Below are positions 36,522 to 45,390 of a DNA stretch of 64,000 bases, piece after piece. How positions within the stretch are numbered: the first letter of the stretch is position 1; every line of letters begins with the position of its first letter. The position numbers and the translations under genes are program-made. Source of the DNA: Streptomyces orinoci (GTDB lineage Bacteria > Actinomycetota > Actinomycetes > Streptomycetales > Streptomycetaceae); contig NZ_PHNC01000013.1 in the NCBI RefSeq assembly GCF_003121295.1, forward strand, positions 1-64,000, read 5' to 3'. The notes beneath the pieces are model-generated. The model saw only the letters and a program-made list of their open reading frames with translations. It was not told the DNA's origin and did no database searches.

Positions 36522-37580
36522 TCAGTTCGCCGCGTCCTCGACGGCTTCCTCGGCGTACAGGCCGAGGGCCCTCAGCAGGGGGAACTCATCGGCCGAGAAC
36601 AGCACCGCCTGCTGGGTGGAGCTGCGGTTGGCGTGGGAGTGCGCTGCCCAGGAGGGGACACAGAAGGTGTCCCCCGCCGACCACTCGAAGCCGGTGCCGT
36701 CGATGACGGTGGTGCCGCGGCCCTGGGCCGCGACATAGACCACGGAGCCGGTGTGCCGGTGGGCCGTCGTCCGCTCGCCGCCCTGGAGGAGTTGCAGCCG
36801 GCAGCCGGTGGTGGGGGTTACCGGGCCGCCGGTGGCCGGGTTGGCGTATTCCAGGACCACCCCGTCATAGGGGTCGTGGTGCCCGGCCCGGGCGGCGGCA
36901 TCCAGGGCTTCCCGGCACTTCTCCCAGGGGTAGGCGTACAGCGGTGACGCCTGGTGCCCGCGGCGGGTGTCGGGCAGCAGGAGGCCGCCCCAGGAGGCGA
37001 GGGTGTCGCGGCGTGGGGTGGAGGTCAAATGGGTTCCCTGGGGGTGGAGTTCAAAGAAGGTGGCGCCCAGGGTGTTCACCAGGGGGTCGTTGGTGAGGTC
37101 CTGCCAGATGACCAGTCCGTCGTCGGCGTCATTGCCGTGCTCGTGCCACCGGCGGCCGGGAGTGATCACCACATCGCCCGCGCCGACGGATATGCGGTCG
37201 CCGTCCACAGCGGTCCAGCCGCCCCGGCCCTCATGGACAAAGCGGATGGCCGAGGCCGCGTGCCGGTGGCAGGTCATGGCCTCATGCGGCTTGAGCGCCT
37301 GGAGGCCGGAGTAGAGGTGGCCGCAGGCGGCCTCATAGGAGCGGTGCCCCGGATTGAGGTGGGTGATCACGCGCAGCGCTGCGGCGTCGCCCTTGACGAA
37401 CTCGGCGGCCTCCAGCACAAAGGGGCGCAGATCGGCATAGCGCCAGAGGCAGGGCATGGACCGGGGCGCCGGGGTCCAGGGCAGGTCGTCATTGACCGCC
37501 GACCAGCGGCCTACGGCGGAGAAGGCGGCGAGGCGGCCGGCGAAGGTGTCCGGGCCGGCGGGATGCGCGGTGGCCGTCAT
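36522..37580 (-). CDS. Gentisate 1,2-dioxygenase-like bicupin
   Basis: This 352-residue protein has two cupin halves. The first carries CHRHAASAIRFVHEG, whose HxH is the iron site of gentisate dioxygenases, and the second has TAHRHTGSVVYVAAQG. The family cleaves aromatic rings beside the carboxyl group with Fe(II). Its start overlaps the decarboxylase stop by ATGA, so both are translated together. The true substrate is unknown; the partner genes suggest a product other than gentisate catabolism, because no maleylpyruvate isomerase or hydrolase is in this operon. Confidence 0.85.
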   Translation of the reverse strand: MTATAHPAGPDTFAGRLAAFSAVGRWSAVNDDLPWTPAPRSMPCLWRYADLRPFVLEAAEFVKGDAAALRVITHLNPGHRSYEAACGHLYSGLQALKPHEAMTCHRHAASAIRFVHEGRGGWTAVDGDRISVGAGDVVITPGRRWHEHGNDADDGLVIWQDLTNDPLVNTLGATFFELHPQGTHLTSTPRRDTLASWGGLLLPDTRRGHQASPLYAYPWEKCREALDAAARAGHHDPYDGVVLEYANPATGGPVTPTTGCRLQLLQGGERTTAHRHTGSVVYVAAQGRGTTVIDGTGFEWSAGDTFCVPSWAAHSHANRSSTQQAVLFSADEFPLLRALGLYAEEAVEDAAN

Positions 37581-39043
37581 AGGGACTTCCCCTCCTCGGC
37601 CGCGGCCGCGGTGAGCTCCGCCCACAGGGCGTCCACGTCCTCGGCCAGGGTGTGGATATTGCCGATGGAGACGCGGATGACATAGCCGGCGTCCACCACC
37701 GTGTGGGAGACATAGGACCGGCGTCCGGCGTTGACTCTGTGGTGGATGCGCCGGTTGAGGTCGTCGGTCTCCTGGGGGCTCAGGCCCTCCGGGGCGTAGC
37801 GCAGGCAGACCAGGGGGAAGGGCGTACGGGGGTTGGTGATCTGCCAGTGCGGGGTGTTCCCGGCGGCGGCCCGCAGCCGGCCGGCGAGCCCGGCCGCCGC
37901 GTCGAGCCGGCCGGCGATCCCCCGGACGCCGAAGGACTTGATCAGCCACCACAGTTTGAGGGCGCGGAACTGACGCCCCAGCTGCAGCGAGTAGTTCATG
38001 AAATCCACGCTGCCGTCCTCGTGCCGGGTGGTCAGATACTCGGGCACCAGCCGGAAGGTGTTGGTCAGCGCGTCCCGGTGCCGGGTCAGCAGGGCGCTGG
38101 CCTCCATGGGGCACAGCAGCACCTTGTGCGGGTTGGCCACCAGGGAGTCGGCGAGGGAGAGGTCCGGCAGATGCGGCCGGATCCGGTCGGCCAGGCGCCA
38201 GAAGCCGCCATAGGCCGCGTCCACATGGAGCCAGAGGGCATGCCGGTCACAGATCTCGGCGATGGCCGGTACCGGGTCGATGCCGCCGGTGGAGGTGGTG
38301 CCCACATTGGCGACCACGGCCAGCGGCCGGTGGCCGGCGCGGAGGTCCTGGCGGACCCGGGCCGCCAACTCGACGGGGTCCAGGGCACCTTCGCGGCCCG
38401 TGGGGATACGGACCACATGGTCCAGCCCGATGCCCAGGGTGATGGCGGCCTTGTCCAGGCTGCTGTGGGTCTGGTCGGAGGCGTAGACGCGCAGGGTGGG
38501 GCCGCCCGCCATGCCGGTGCGGCGGACATCGAAGCCGCCGAGGCGCTCCCGGGCCGCGGCCAGCGCATACAAGGTGGCCAGGGAGGCGCCGTCCACCAGC
38601 ACCGCGTCCCCGTCACCGGGGTAGGCCAGCATCTCGCAGAGCCAGCGCAGCACGGTGCTTTCCACGGCGGCGGCCGCCGGGGCCGCGTCCCAGAGCATCA
38701 CATTGACATTCAGCGCGGCGGTGGCCGCCTCGGCGAGGATCGCCGGGCCGCTGGAGCTGTTGGCGAAGTAGGCGTGAAATCGCGGGTGGTTCCACAGGGT
38801 CAGGTGGGGGCGCACCTCGTCCCAGGTCCGGTCGAGGATCTCGGTGAAGTCCTGGGGCTGCTCGGGCAGCGGTTCGTCGAAGAGTTCGCGGATCTCCTTG
38901 GCCGGCCGGTCGGTGGTGACGGGCTGGGAGCGCAGGGTCTCGAAGTGTTCACGCAGCCGGGTCAGCAACAGCCGCCCGTACTCTTCCAGTTGCTCCGGGG
39001 TCCAGTCCCCCACGGCGGAGACGGCCGGCTCAGTGGTGGTCAT
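37577..39043 (-). CDS. PLP-dependent aromatic amino acid decarboxylase
   Basis: This 488-residue enzyme belongs to group II decarboxylases. It has HVDAAYGGFW for the PLP-ring Asp and NPHKVLLCPM with the Schiff-base Lys 307. FANSSSGPAIL near residue 93 and LRFYAPE-like C-terminal parts match the family. Likely substrates are aromatic L-amino acids such as Tyr, Trp or DOPA. It overlaps the ABM gene by 14 bases and the bicupin by 4 bases. Confidence 0.93.
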   Translation of the reverse strand: MTTTEPAVSAVGDWTPEQLEEYGRLLLTRLREHFETLRSQPVTTDRPAKEIRELFDEPLPEQPQDFTEILDRTWDEVRPHLTLWNHPRFHAYFANSSSGPAILAEAATAALNVNVMLWDAAPAAAAVESTVLRWLCEMLAYPGDGDAVLVDGASLATLYALAAARERLGGFDVRRTGMAGGPTLRVYASDQTHSSLDKAAITLGIGLDHVVRIPTGREGALDPVELAARVRQDLRAGHRPLAVVANVGTTSTGGIDPVPAIAEICDRHALWLHVDAAYGGFWRLADRIRPHLPDLSLADSLVANPHKVLLCPMEASALLTRHRDALTNTFRLVPEYLTTRHEDGSVDFMNYSLQLGRQFRALKLWWLIKSFGVRGIAGRLDAAAGLAGRLRAAAGNTPHWQITNPRTPFPLVCLRYAPEGLSPQETDDLNRRIHHRVNAGRRSYVSHTVVDAGYVIRVSIGNIHTLAEDVDALWAELTAAAAEEGKSL

Positions 39044-39356
39044 GCTCGACCTCCACGGGCAGTTCCACGGCGTAGCGGATCTCCCGGGGGCGGGTGCAGT
39101 AGGCGGCTATCAGCGGCCGGACGATGGGCTCTTCGGTGGTCAGCAGGTCGGCGTGGTCCTCGGCACTGCGCCAGGGGTAGACCCAGGTGACGATGCGGGG
39201 GTCGCGGTGGTCCTGGAGGAAGGTGGCGTGTCCGCTCCATCCCGGGTGGTGATGGGCGTTCTCGCCCAGGGCGTCATCGATGATCTGCATGGTGCGGGTG
39301 GCCTGCTGGGCGGCCTCGTCGGTCAGATACCAGGTTTCCACGATGGTGAAGGACAC
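39030..39356 (-). CDS. Antibiotic biosynthesis monooxygenase-like (ABM) protein
   Basis: This 108-residue protein starts at a GTG with AGGAG six bases upstream. It has a small ferredoxin-like alpha/beta fold of the ABM type (FTIVETWYLTDE, QDHRDPRIVTWVYPWRS). Such proteins oxidise aromatic substrates with O2 without a cofactor or act as dimeric accessory domains. It is the gene before the decarboxylase in the operon. Confidence 0.68.
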   Translation of the reverse strand: MSFTIVETWYLTDEAAQQATRTMQIIDDALGENAHHHPGWSGHATFLQDHRDPRIVTWVYPWRSAEDHADLLTTEEPIVRPLIAAYCTRPREIRYAVELPVEVEHDHH

Positions 39357-39381
39357 CAAAGTCTCCTAGGGTGCGGGGCGT

Positions 39382-39894
39382 TCAGCCGCGGGTGGTGTCG
39401 AAGTGCTGCTGGAGCAGGGAGGTTCCGCCGGGGACGAATTTCTCGCAGATGAGCTTGTGGTGGGCGCGGTTGCGCGACTGTTCCTGCCATAGCCGCCGGG
39501 CGGCCTGGCATACCTCGGCGGGGGCCGAGCCGTCGCGGGCGGCCTGCTTCAGGGGCCCGCGGACGGACTTCAGCAGGCCGAGCATCCGCTCATGGTCGGT
39601 GTTGAACTTGCCCGAGAATCCCGGGCTGACCCAGGGGGGTTCCATTGCCGGGCGCAGCAGGCCCGTATAGGTCTCCTTGGGGAAGTCCGAGGCATAGCGC
39701 ATGGAGGCCGTGGAGGCGCGGTAGAGCCGGGTGAGGATGTCCAGCAGCCGCCGGCAGGCGGGCCAGTTCTCCTGCTCCAGGGCGGTGCGCAGGGCGATGA
39801 GGTGGGTGTTCATCACGGTCAGATGGAGGTGGAACACATGGTGTCCCAGCTTCCACCTGCGTATGGCGGTTTCCTGGTCGGCGGACAGGGCCAT
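39382..39894 (-). CDS. Unrecognised helical protein, 170 residues
   Basis: The protein is all-helical in character with no signal peptide: HHVFHLHLTVMNTHLIALRT at the start and KLICEKFVPGGTSLLQQHF at the end. Six or so His and several Trp/Tyr residues could bind a metal or haem. I do not recognise a family; a haem-oxygenase or TenA-like fold is only a guess. It is 25 bases upstream of the ABM gene and on the same strand, so it probably belongs to the operon. Confidence 0.72.
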   Translation of the reverse strand: MALSADQETAIRRWKLGHHVFHLHLTVMNTHLIALRTALEQENWPACRRLLDILTRLYRASTASMRYASDFPKETYTGLLRPAMEPPWVSPGFSGKFNTDHERMLGLLKSVRGPLKQAARDGSAPAEVCQAARRLWQEQSRNRAHHKLICEKFVPGGTSLLQQHFDTTRG

Positions 39895-40003
39895 GAGTCG
39901 CTCCTGGTGAGTCGGTTGGTGGGTGGCCGGCTCGGACAGGTGCCGCCGGCGCGGTGCCCGGGCGGGGGCGCGAGGGAACCGGCTTGGGCGCGGTGGGAGT
40001 TGG

Positions 40004-40291
40004 TCAATGATCGGTGGTGAGCGTCAGGGCGTGCTGGAGCAGCAGGTTCATGCCGTCCAGCAGGTCGGCGCGTTCGGCCTCGTCGAGGCTGGTGCCGGGC
40101 AGGTCGTCGGCGACCTTGCGGGTCACCGCGAGGGTCTGGGCGGCCCAGGCGGTGTCGGAGATCTCACCGTGGTGGATGCGGAAGAAGCCGTCGTACTCCT
40201 CGGGTCCGCTGACCTCTCCGGGGGCCTGTCCAGTGCGGGGCAGGCTGACCGGGGCGATGAGGCCGTGGTCGTCGGGCGGCGGTTGGTTCAT
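40004..40291 (-). CDS. Small hypothetical protein, 95 residues
   Basis: The ATG at 40291 has AGAGGAAGCAG directly upstream, and this stretch is duplicated in tandem. The protein is acidic, with GPEEYDGFFRIHHGEISD in the middle and a helical C-terminus ending LLQHALTLTTDH. No domain was recognised. It lies between the EamA exporter and the 170-residue gene on the same strand. Confidence 0.68.
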   Translation of the reverse strand: MNQPPPDDHGLIAPVSLPRTGQAPGEVSGPEEYDGFFRIHHGEISDTAWAAQTLAVTRKVADDLPGTSLDEAERADLLDGMNLLLQHALTLTTDH

Positions 40292-40313
40292 CTGCTTCCT
40301 CTCTGCTTCCTCT
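40292..40313 (-). repeat. Tandem duplicated ribosome-binding site
   Basis: The 11-base unit AGAGGAAGCAG occurs twice in a row just before the ATG of the 95-residue gene. The unit holds the Shine-Dalgarno sequence itself. Confidence 0.7.
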
Positions 40314-40398
40314 CTGCGGGCTTGTTGCGAGCTTTCTGCGGCCTTGCCGCGGGCGGCCGTTGGGTCCCTTTCCGTCCTTGCCCGGGGCCGGACGGACG

Positions 40399-41340
40399 TC
40401 AGGCGCGGACGGCCCTTGGTGAGCGATTGTTGATCCACACGGCGCAGATGACCAGGGCGCAACCGCTCAACTGGGCGTAGGTGGGCGTCTCATGGAGGAT
40501 GACCAGGGCGAACCCGATCGCCATCACGGGCTGGAGCAGCAGCAGCGCCGCCGAGGTGTTGGGCGGCAGCATCGGGCCGCCCTTGCTGATCAGCAGCCAG
40601 GCGGCGACCTGGCCGAGCAGCGCCAGGGCGACGATCCAGCCCCAGGAGGCGGCCGGGATGGCCAGTGGCAGTCCGGTGGTCAGCAGGCTGATGACACCCG
40701 AGGCGACGGCGGCCGCGGCCGTGGAGACACAGACCGGGCTGACCACATGACACGGTGAGCTGCGGCCGCAGCGCCGGGTGAGATAGAGGTATACGGCGTA
40801 GGCGCTGCCCGCGCCGATGCCCAGTACCGTGCCGCGCACCGGATGCCCGTGGTGGGCGCCGGAGTTGAGGACCCCGCCGGCCAGCGCGATGCCGGCCAGC
40901 ATCAGCGGGCAGGACCACAGAAAGCGGCGGGGGACGGCGGTGCCGTCCAACACCCTTGCCAGCAGCGGGAAGACAATGACCTGGACGTTGATCAGGACGG
41001 TGGCGACGGCCGCGCCGATGTCCAGGATGCTCAGTGTCCACATCACATAGTCGGCGCCCAGGAAGACACCGGCGGTCACCGCGTACCGGTTGAGGGAGCG
41101 GGACATGCCGCCATGGCGGCGGGTCTCATGGACAAGCATCGGGATGAGCGGCACCAGGGCGATGGCGCAGCGCAGAAAGGCTGCCGTGCCCGCGTTGACG
41201 TCGGCGAGCTTGACGAACACCGCGGAGGCGGACAGGCAGGCGGCACCGCCGATGATCAGGGCGGTGGCGGTGGTCCGGTCGGCCCGTTTCCGGGCGTCCG
41301 CGGCCAGGACGGGGGCGGAGGTCTGGGAGGCGGCATTCAC
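40399..41340 (-). CDS. EamA/DMT-family exporter
   Basis: This 313-residue protein has ten hydrophobic helices in two EamA halves (ACLSASAVFVKLADV, LLGQVAAWLLISKGG). I start at a GTG with GGAAGG nine bases upstream. Members export amino acids, amines or metabolites. It is the first gene of the operon that includes the decarboxylase, so it may export the pathway product. It is divergent from the LysR gene with about 70 bases between. Confidence 0.86.
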   Translation of the reverse strand: MNAASQTSAPVLAADARKRADRTTATALIIGGAACLSASAVFVKLADVNAGTAAFLRCAIALVPLIPMLVHETRRHGGMSRSLNRYAVTAGVFLGADYVMWTLSILDIGAAVATVLINVQVIVFPLLARVLDGTAVPRRFLWSCPLMLAGIALAGGVLNSGAHHGHPVRGTVLGIGAGSAYAVYLYLTRRCGRSSPCHVVSPVCVSTAAAAVASGVISLLTTGLPLAIPAASWGWIVALALLGQVAAWLLISKGGPMLPPNTSAALLLLQPVMAIGFALVILHETPTYAQLSGCALVICAVWINNRSPRAVRA

Positions 41341-41413
41341 ACACCGCAGCCTTCCCGCACTCAACCCACAGCACTACTTATTGTTTCTTCGCTGAACTCA
41401 GTAGCCTGGCTAC

Positions 41414-42325
41414 ATGTTGTCGTGGGAGAGGCTCAGGGTGTTCGCGGCCGTCGCCCGGCATGGCTCGGTCCACGCGGCAGCCGAGACCCTGCATGTGACG
41501 GCCTCCGCCGTATCGCAGCATCTGCGCAGGCTGGAGCGGGAGTCGGGCTGCAAGCTGGTGGAGCGGGACGGCCGGGGCATCAGACTCACCCATGCCGGAC
41601 GGGTACTGGCCGCCTCCGCCCAGCGGATGGACACAGTGGCCGCCCAGGCGGGCACGGACCTGGCGGCGATCAGCGGGCTGGTGGCGGGCCCGCTGCGGGT
41701 GGGGGCCGTCGCCTCCGCGCTGCGCGCCCTGCTCCCGGAAACCCTGCTGGCCCTGACGAGCCGTTATCCCCGGCTGGTTCCGGAAGTGCTCGACGGCGAA
41801 ACCGCCGAGCTGCTGCCGGGGTTGCGGGCCGGGCGGCTGGACGCGGTGGTGATGGAGAGCTGGACCCACGCCCCGGCCGCCATCCCGCCGGCCATCCGCA
41901 CCCAGGCCCTGGTCCATGAGCCCGCGATGCTCGCCGTGCATGAGGCCCATCCGCTGGCCCGGCTCGGTGAGGTCCCGCTGAGCGGCCTGGACGACCTGGT
42001 GTGGGCCTGCTGCCCGGAGGGCAGCGACGCCCACCGGGCCCTGGTGCAACTGCTGCGCCGGCACTCGGGTGCGGAGGTACGGGTCCGCTACCGGGTGGCC
42101 GACTACAGCACCCAGCTACGGCTGGTGGCGGCGGGCGTCACCGCCGCGCTGGTGCCGCGCATGGCGATACCCCAGGCGCACCCGGGCGTCCGGCTGATCC
42201 CCTGCCGGCCCGCGGTCACCCGCACCGTCTGTGTTGCCACCGCGGAACCGGCCGAGACCCCGGCGGTGCACGCCTTTGTCGCCGAGATGATCCGCACCGC
42301 CCGGCGCCTGGTGCCTGCGGACTGA
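41414..42325 (+). CDS. LysR-family transcriptional regulator
   Basis: This 303-residue protein has the LysR helix-turn-helix (VFAAVARHGSVHAAAETLHV, then TASAVSQHLRRLE) and the usual C-terminal sensor domain. It faces away from the EamA exporter and operon and probably controls them. It starts at the ATG at 41414 in an AT-richer leader. Confidence 0.92.
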   Translation: MLSWERLRVFAAVARHGSVHAAAETLHVTASAVSQHLRRLERESGCKLVERDGRGIRLTHAGRVLAASAQRMDTVAAQAGTDLAAISGLVAGPLRVGAVASALRALLPETLLALTSRYPRLVPEVLDGETAELLPGLRAGRLDAVVMESWTHAPAAIPPAIRTQALVHEPAMLAVHEAHPLARLGEVPLSGLDDLVWACCPEGSDAHRALVQLLRRHSGAEVRVRYRVADYSTQLRLVAAGVTAALVPRMAIPQAHPGVRLIPCRPAVTRTVCVATAEPAETPAVHAFVAEMIRTARRLVPAD

Positions 42326-42333
42326 CCGGATCC

Positions 42334-43128
42334 TCAGGGCACTTGGGCGATGCCGCCGTCCACCCGAAGGTCGATGCCGTTGATATAGCCGGCCAGCGGG
42401 CTGGCCAGAAAGGCCACCGCGGCCGCGATGTCCTCGGCGGTGCCCAGCCGGCCGGCCGGGTTGGGCGCGTACTCGTTCACCAGCCGCGGCTCCAGATCCG
42501 ACCACCGGGTGGACCGGCCCTCGTCCGCCGCCTCCTGCCGGAACATCGCCCGCATTCCCTCGGTGGCGATCACGCCGGGGCTCACCGAGTTGACGGTGAT
42601 GCCGGTGCCGGCCAGATGCCGGGCCAGCGAGGTGGTCATATTGACGACGGCGGCCTTGGCCGCCGAGTACTCCACCATATGGGGCAGGGGGGTGGTCGCC
42701 GCCCGGCTTCCCACATTGACCACCCGTCCCCAGCCGCGCTCGCGCATGCCCGGCAGCACTGCCCGGATCATGCGGACCCCGGGCAGCACATTGCCGCTCA
42801 TGGCCGCGAGCCAGGCCGAAGGCTCCGCGGTCTCCCAGGTGTTCTCGGCGAAGGGGCCGGCGTTGTTCACCAGGATGTCGGCCCCCCAGTCCCGGGCTTG
42901 ACCGGCGACCCGCTCCGCGGCCGCCTCGTCCGTCACATCCCCCAGCACCACCTCCACCGTGCCCCCGGCCTCCCGCAGCTCCCGGGCCACTTCCCCGGCC
43001 CGCTCCCGGTCACGGCCATGGACCAGCACCGCACACCCCTCGTCCACCAGCCGCCGGGCGATCGCCGCCCCGATCCCCTTGCTGCTCGCGGTCACCATGG
43101 CACGCCGTTGCTTCAGCTCGAGATCCAT
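42334..43128 (-). CDS. Short-chain dehydrogenase/reductase
   Basis: This 264-residue SDR has the cofactor motif TASSKGIGAAIA, NNAG, and the catalytic YSAAK (YxxxK). The C-terminus has GYINGIDLRVDGG, the family end. It reduces or oxidises an alcohol/ketone with NAD(P)(H). It is convergent with the LysR gene, 8 bases apart. Confidence 0.92.
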   Translation of the reverse strand: MDLELKQRRAMVTASSKGIGAAIARRLVDEGCAVLVHGRDRERAGEVARELREAGGTVEVVLGDVTDEAAAERVAGQARDWGADILVNNAGPFAENTWETAEPSAWLAAMSGNVLPGVRMIRAVLPGMRERGWGRVVNVGSRAATTPLPHMVEYSAAKAAVVNMTTSLARHLAGTGITVNSVSPGVIATEGMRAMFRQEAADEGRSTRWSDLEPRLVNEYAPNPAGRLGTAEDIAAAVAFLASPLAGYINGIDLRVDGGIAQVP

Positions 43129-43163
43129 ACGACCGAGGCTAACGCGGGCCCGGTGCCCGGGTG

Positions 43164-43754
43164 TTACCCCTCCCCCGCCCACCGGACCTCCCCCGTCCCC
43201 AGCCCGACCGCCACCCTGGCCCGCATGGGCCCGTCTCCCCGCCGGGCGAGCACCACCAGTTCCTCCACCACCGCCGGCCGCGCGCCCAGCCGGGCCGCGC
43301 ACTCCGCGGCCAGTGGACGGGGGGCCTGGGTGCGGCCCAGCGACAGATGCGGGGTGAAGCGCCCGCCGCAGAGCGGGAAGCGCAGGGCCAGTGCCCGGTG
43401 GAGCCGGGCCCATGGGGCCGGGCCCGCCGCGGCCGGGTCGAGCCAGATCGTGGCGTAGTGCCGATGCCGGAAATAGCGCACACCGGCCAGCCGTACGGCG
43501 AATGCCGCGCTCTCCGCCGCCGCGGCGGAGAGCAGCGGTACGGCCCGTGTGAACTCCTCCTCCGGGACAAAGCCGAACAGCAGGTTCACATGCGGCGGCC
43601 ACCGCCGCACCTGCGGATCGTGCTCCCAGCGGATCTCCTGGATCGCGGGCCAGAGCTCCTGCGGCGGCAGCCAGGCCACGGCCGTCCGGGGCGTCGGCGC
43701 CACCTCCAGCGCGTCCACCGGTTCGGCGCCGCCGGGAATCCGGTTGTCGTCCAC
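43164..43754 (-). CDS. 2'-5' RNA ligase superfamily protein
   Basis: This 196-residue protein has the two-His phosphoesterase signature: [10 protein letters not shown] and [10 protein letters not shown]. The first tetrapeptide is HVNL instead of HxT/SL. It would act on cyclic phosphates or RNA ends. The GTG start is uncertain. Confidence 0.75.
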   Translation of the reverse strand: MDDNRIPGGAEPVDALEVAPTPRTAVAWLPPQELWPAIQEIRWEHDPQVRRWPPHVNLLFGFVPEEEFTRAVPLLSAAAAESAAFAVRLAGVRYFRHRHYATIWLDPAAAGPAPWARLHRALALRFPLCGGRFTPHLSLGRTQAPRPLAAECAARLGARPAVVEELVVLARRGDGPMRARVAVGLGTGEVRWAGEG

Positions 43755-43807
43755 ACCGCCATGGTCCGGGCCGTGCCCCCATGGCGGGAGGCGGCGCGCG
43801 GCAGCCG

Positions 43808-44995
43808 TCAGGGCGAGGTCGCGTAGCGGGTGCCCACATTGCCGGCGTGCCATTCATGGTTGCCGGTCATCCAGTTGTGCAGACCGGTCACAAAGCGGGC
43901 GGTGAGCGGATTGGTGACGGACAGGGCGGCGGCCTGTTCCTCGAAGCGGTGGACGATCTCGTTGTGCACCTCGACCGCCTTCTGGAAGGCCTCCTCGATG
44001 GAGCACTCCTCCTCGGCGGCGATCACCGTGGGCAGGCTGTAGTGGAAGCGGCCGCTGGCCTGCTCCTTGCGCAGCGAGTAGAGGTCATTGCAGATGGTCG
44101 AGGCATTGGAGGACAGGGCGACGGCCCGCTGTACGCCGGGGTCCGCGAAGAGCTGGGCGGGCAGTTCATAGCCGCCGATGGAGTCGGTGAGGGTCAGGCA
44201 GGGGCGGAAGCTGTTGAACTGCCGCTGGACCAGGTACTCCCAGACGGCCGGGGTGCGCTGCCGGCTGATGCAGTCGCCCTCGGCGTTGTATCCGAGGTAG
44301 AGGTTGGCGATGTCGTGCCGGAAGCGGTGCGCCTGGGCCGGAGTTGCCAGGGCGTAGAAGTAGTCCATGGCCGACCGCATGGAGCGCAGGGCGGGATGGG
44401 CCTCGATCCCGGCCCGCCAGTCCGCCTCATAGCGCGGGGTGTTGTGGGCGGGGTCGATCGCCGACTGGGCGACGATCAGTACCGCGCCGCGCCGGTCCGC
44501 ACTGCCGCCGTACTCCGCTTCGCAGAAGTAGTCGTCCACGGCGTTCTCGCCGATCAGCAGCCGGGCGGCGGCCATCAGATGGTCGATTCCGGGGGCGTCC
44601 GGGTGGCAGAGGACCACCGACCGCCCCGCGTCGAATCCGACCAGGGCCTCCCGGAGATCGGTGTCCGGGTAGAGGCCCACTTCCTGCTCGGCCCACTGGA
44701 CGAGCCGGTCATTGATCTCGTCCGCCAGCGCACGGTCGTCGCGTACCGCGGGCGGGCAGTAGAGCCCCTCGATCCGCTGCGAGGCCGGCCGGGGCCCCGG
44801 CTCGGGGAGGGCCGCGAGCGGTGGTGACTGGGCGTCAGGTGCAGGGACCGGTACGGGCTCCGGTTCCATGGCCGGAGTGAAGCGCAGGGATTTCGTTCCC
44901 AGCCCGGTCGGCCCGGACAACAGCCGGGAGAGGGACGGGGACGAGCCAACGGGACCCGTCGGTTCATCGGTCGTGCCGGGGATTGGCGCCTTCAT
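43808..44995 (-). CDS. 2-methylisoborneol synthase (terpene cyclase, encapsulin cargo)
   Basis: This 395-residue enzyme has a disordered Pro/Gly-rich N-terminus of about 75 residues with [15 protein letters not shown], then the cyclase fold. The metal-binding aspartates are in NAVDDYFCE, and the NSE motif is NDLYSLRKE. The tail ends NHEWHAG. It would convert 2-methylgeranyl diphosphate to 2-methylisoborneol, the earthy odorant. In this family the N-terminal tail is known to load the enzyme into the encapsulin shell. The start ATG has GGAG six bases upstream. It is divergent from the shell gene. Confidence 0.9.
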   Translation of the reverse strand: MKAPIPGTTDEPTGPVGSSPSLSRLLSGPTGLGTKSLRFTPAMEPEPVPVPAPDAQSPPLAALPEPGPRPASQRIEGLYCPPAVRDDRALADEINDRLVQWAEQEVGLYPDTDLREALVGFDAGRSVVLCHPDAPGIDHLMAAARLLIGENAVDDYFCEAEYGGSADRRGAVLIVAQSAIDPAHNTPRYEADWRAGIEAHPALRSMRSAMDYFYALATPAQAHRFRHDIANLYLGYNAEGDCISRQRTPAVWEYLVQRQFNSFRPCLTLTDSIGGYELPAQLFADPGVQRAVALSSNASTICNDLYSLRKEQASGRFHYSLPTVIAAEEECSIEEAFQKAVEVHNEIVHRFEEQAAALSVTNPLTARFVTGLHNWMTGNHEWHAGNVGTRYATSP

Positions 44996-45027
44996 CCGCA
45001 ACTCCGTCCAAGGGGGCTCGACTTGGC

Positions 45028-45177
45028 TCAGTCCTCGCCGAAGGGATAGCACGCGCCCAGGAACCGGCACAAGGTCGTACACCCCTCGTCCGGGCCCTGA
45101 CGTGCGGGATCGCCATTCTCCCAACATGCCGGGCACTGAGGCCGGTTCGTCGGATTCCAGCCGTCCTCGGCGGCCAT
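45028..45177 (-). CDS. 49-residue Cys-rich microprotein upstream of the terpene cyclase
   Basis: The frame opens at an ATG with AGGGG six bases upstream and closes with TGA 32 bases before the cyclase start. It encodes a hydrophilic protein with CPAC and CTTLCRFLGAC (C-x2-C, then C-x3-C-x5-C) and an acidic end PFGED. Five cysteines in 49 residues suggest metal or cluster binding or disulphides. The match of start, spacing and coding character supports a real gene in the 2-methylisoborneol locus. I do not recognise a family. Confidence 0.5.
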   Translation of the reverse strand: MAAEDGWNPTNRPQCPACWENGDPARQGPDEGCTTLCRFLGACYPFGED

Positions 45178-45274
45178 GGCATCCCCTACACGGATGACGG
45201 CCGGACCCTCTGAGCACGCCATCCGGACTCCGCGGCCGGTGTCCTGAAATCACGGCGTACATTTGGCCGCCCTC

Positions 45275-45291
45275 GCCCAACATCGTTGGGC
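45275..45291. promoter_or_regulatory. Perfect palindrome between cyclase and encapsulin genes
   Basis: GCCCAAC-ATC-GTTGGGC is a perfect 7-3-7 inverted repeat in the divergent region between the Cys-rich/cyclase genes and the shell gene. It could be an operator shared by both transcripts. A TTGACT lies close at 45297, but no clear -10 follows. Confidence 0.45.
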
Positions 45292-45390
45292 ACTGGTTGA
45301 CTTGGGGCCCGCGGCTCCCGCGGCAGCCCGGCCCCCCATGGGAGCACCGCGCCGACATACGATCCCCGAATCCTCCGGAAGGGAACCGTA

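Noticed and set aside
40004..40462. Longer version of the small gene starting at 40462
   Set aside because: The extra 57 residues are low complexity and lie upstream of a strong ribosome-binding site for the shorter start.
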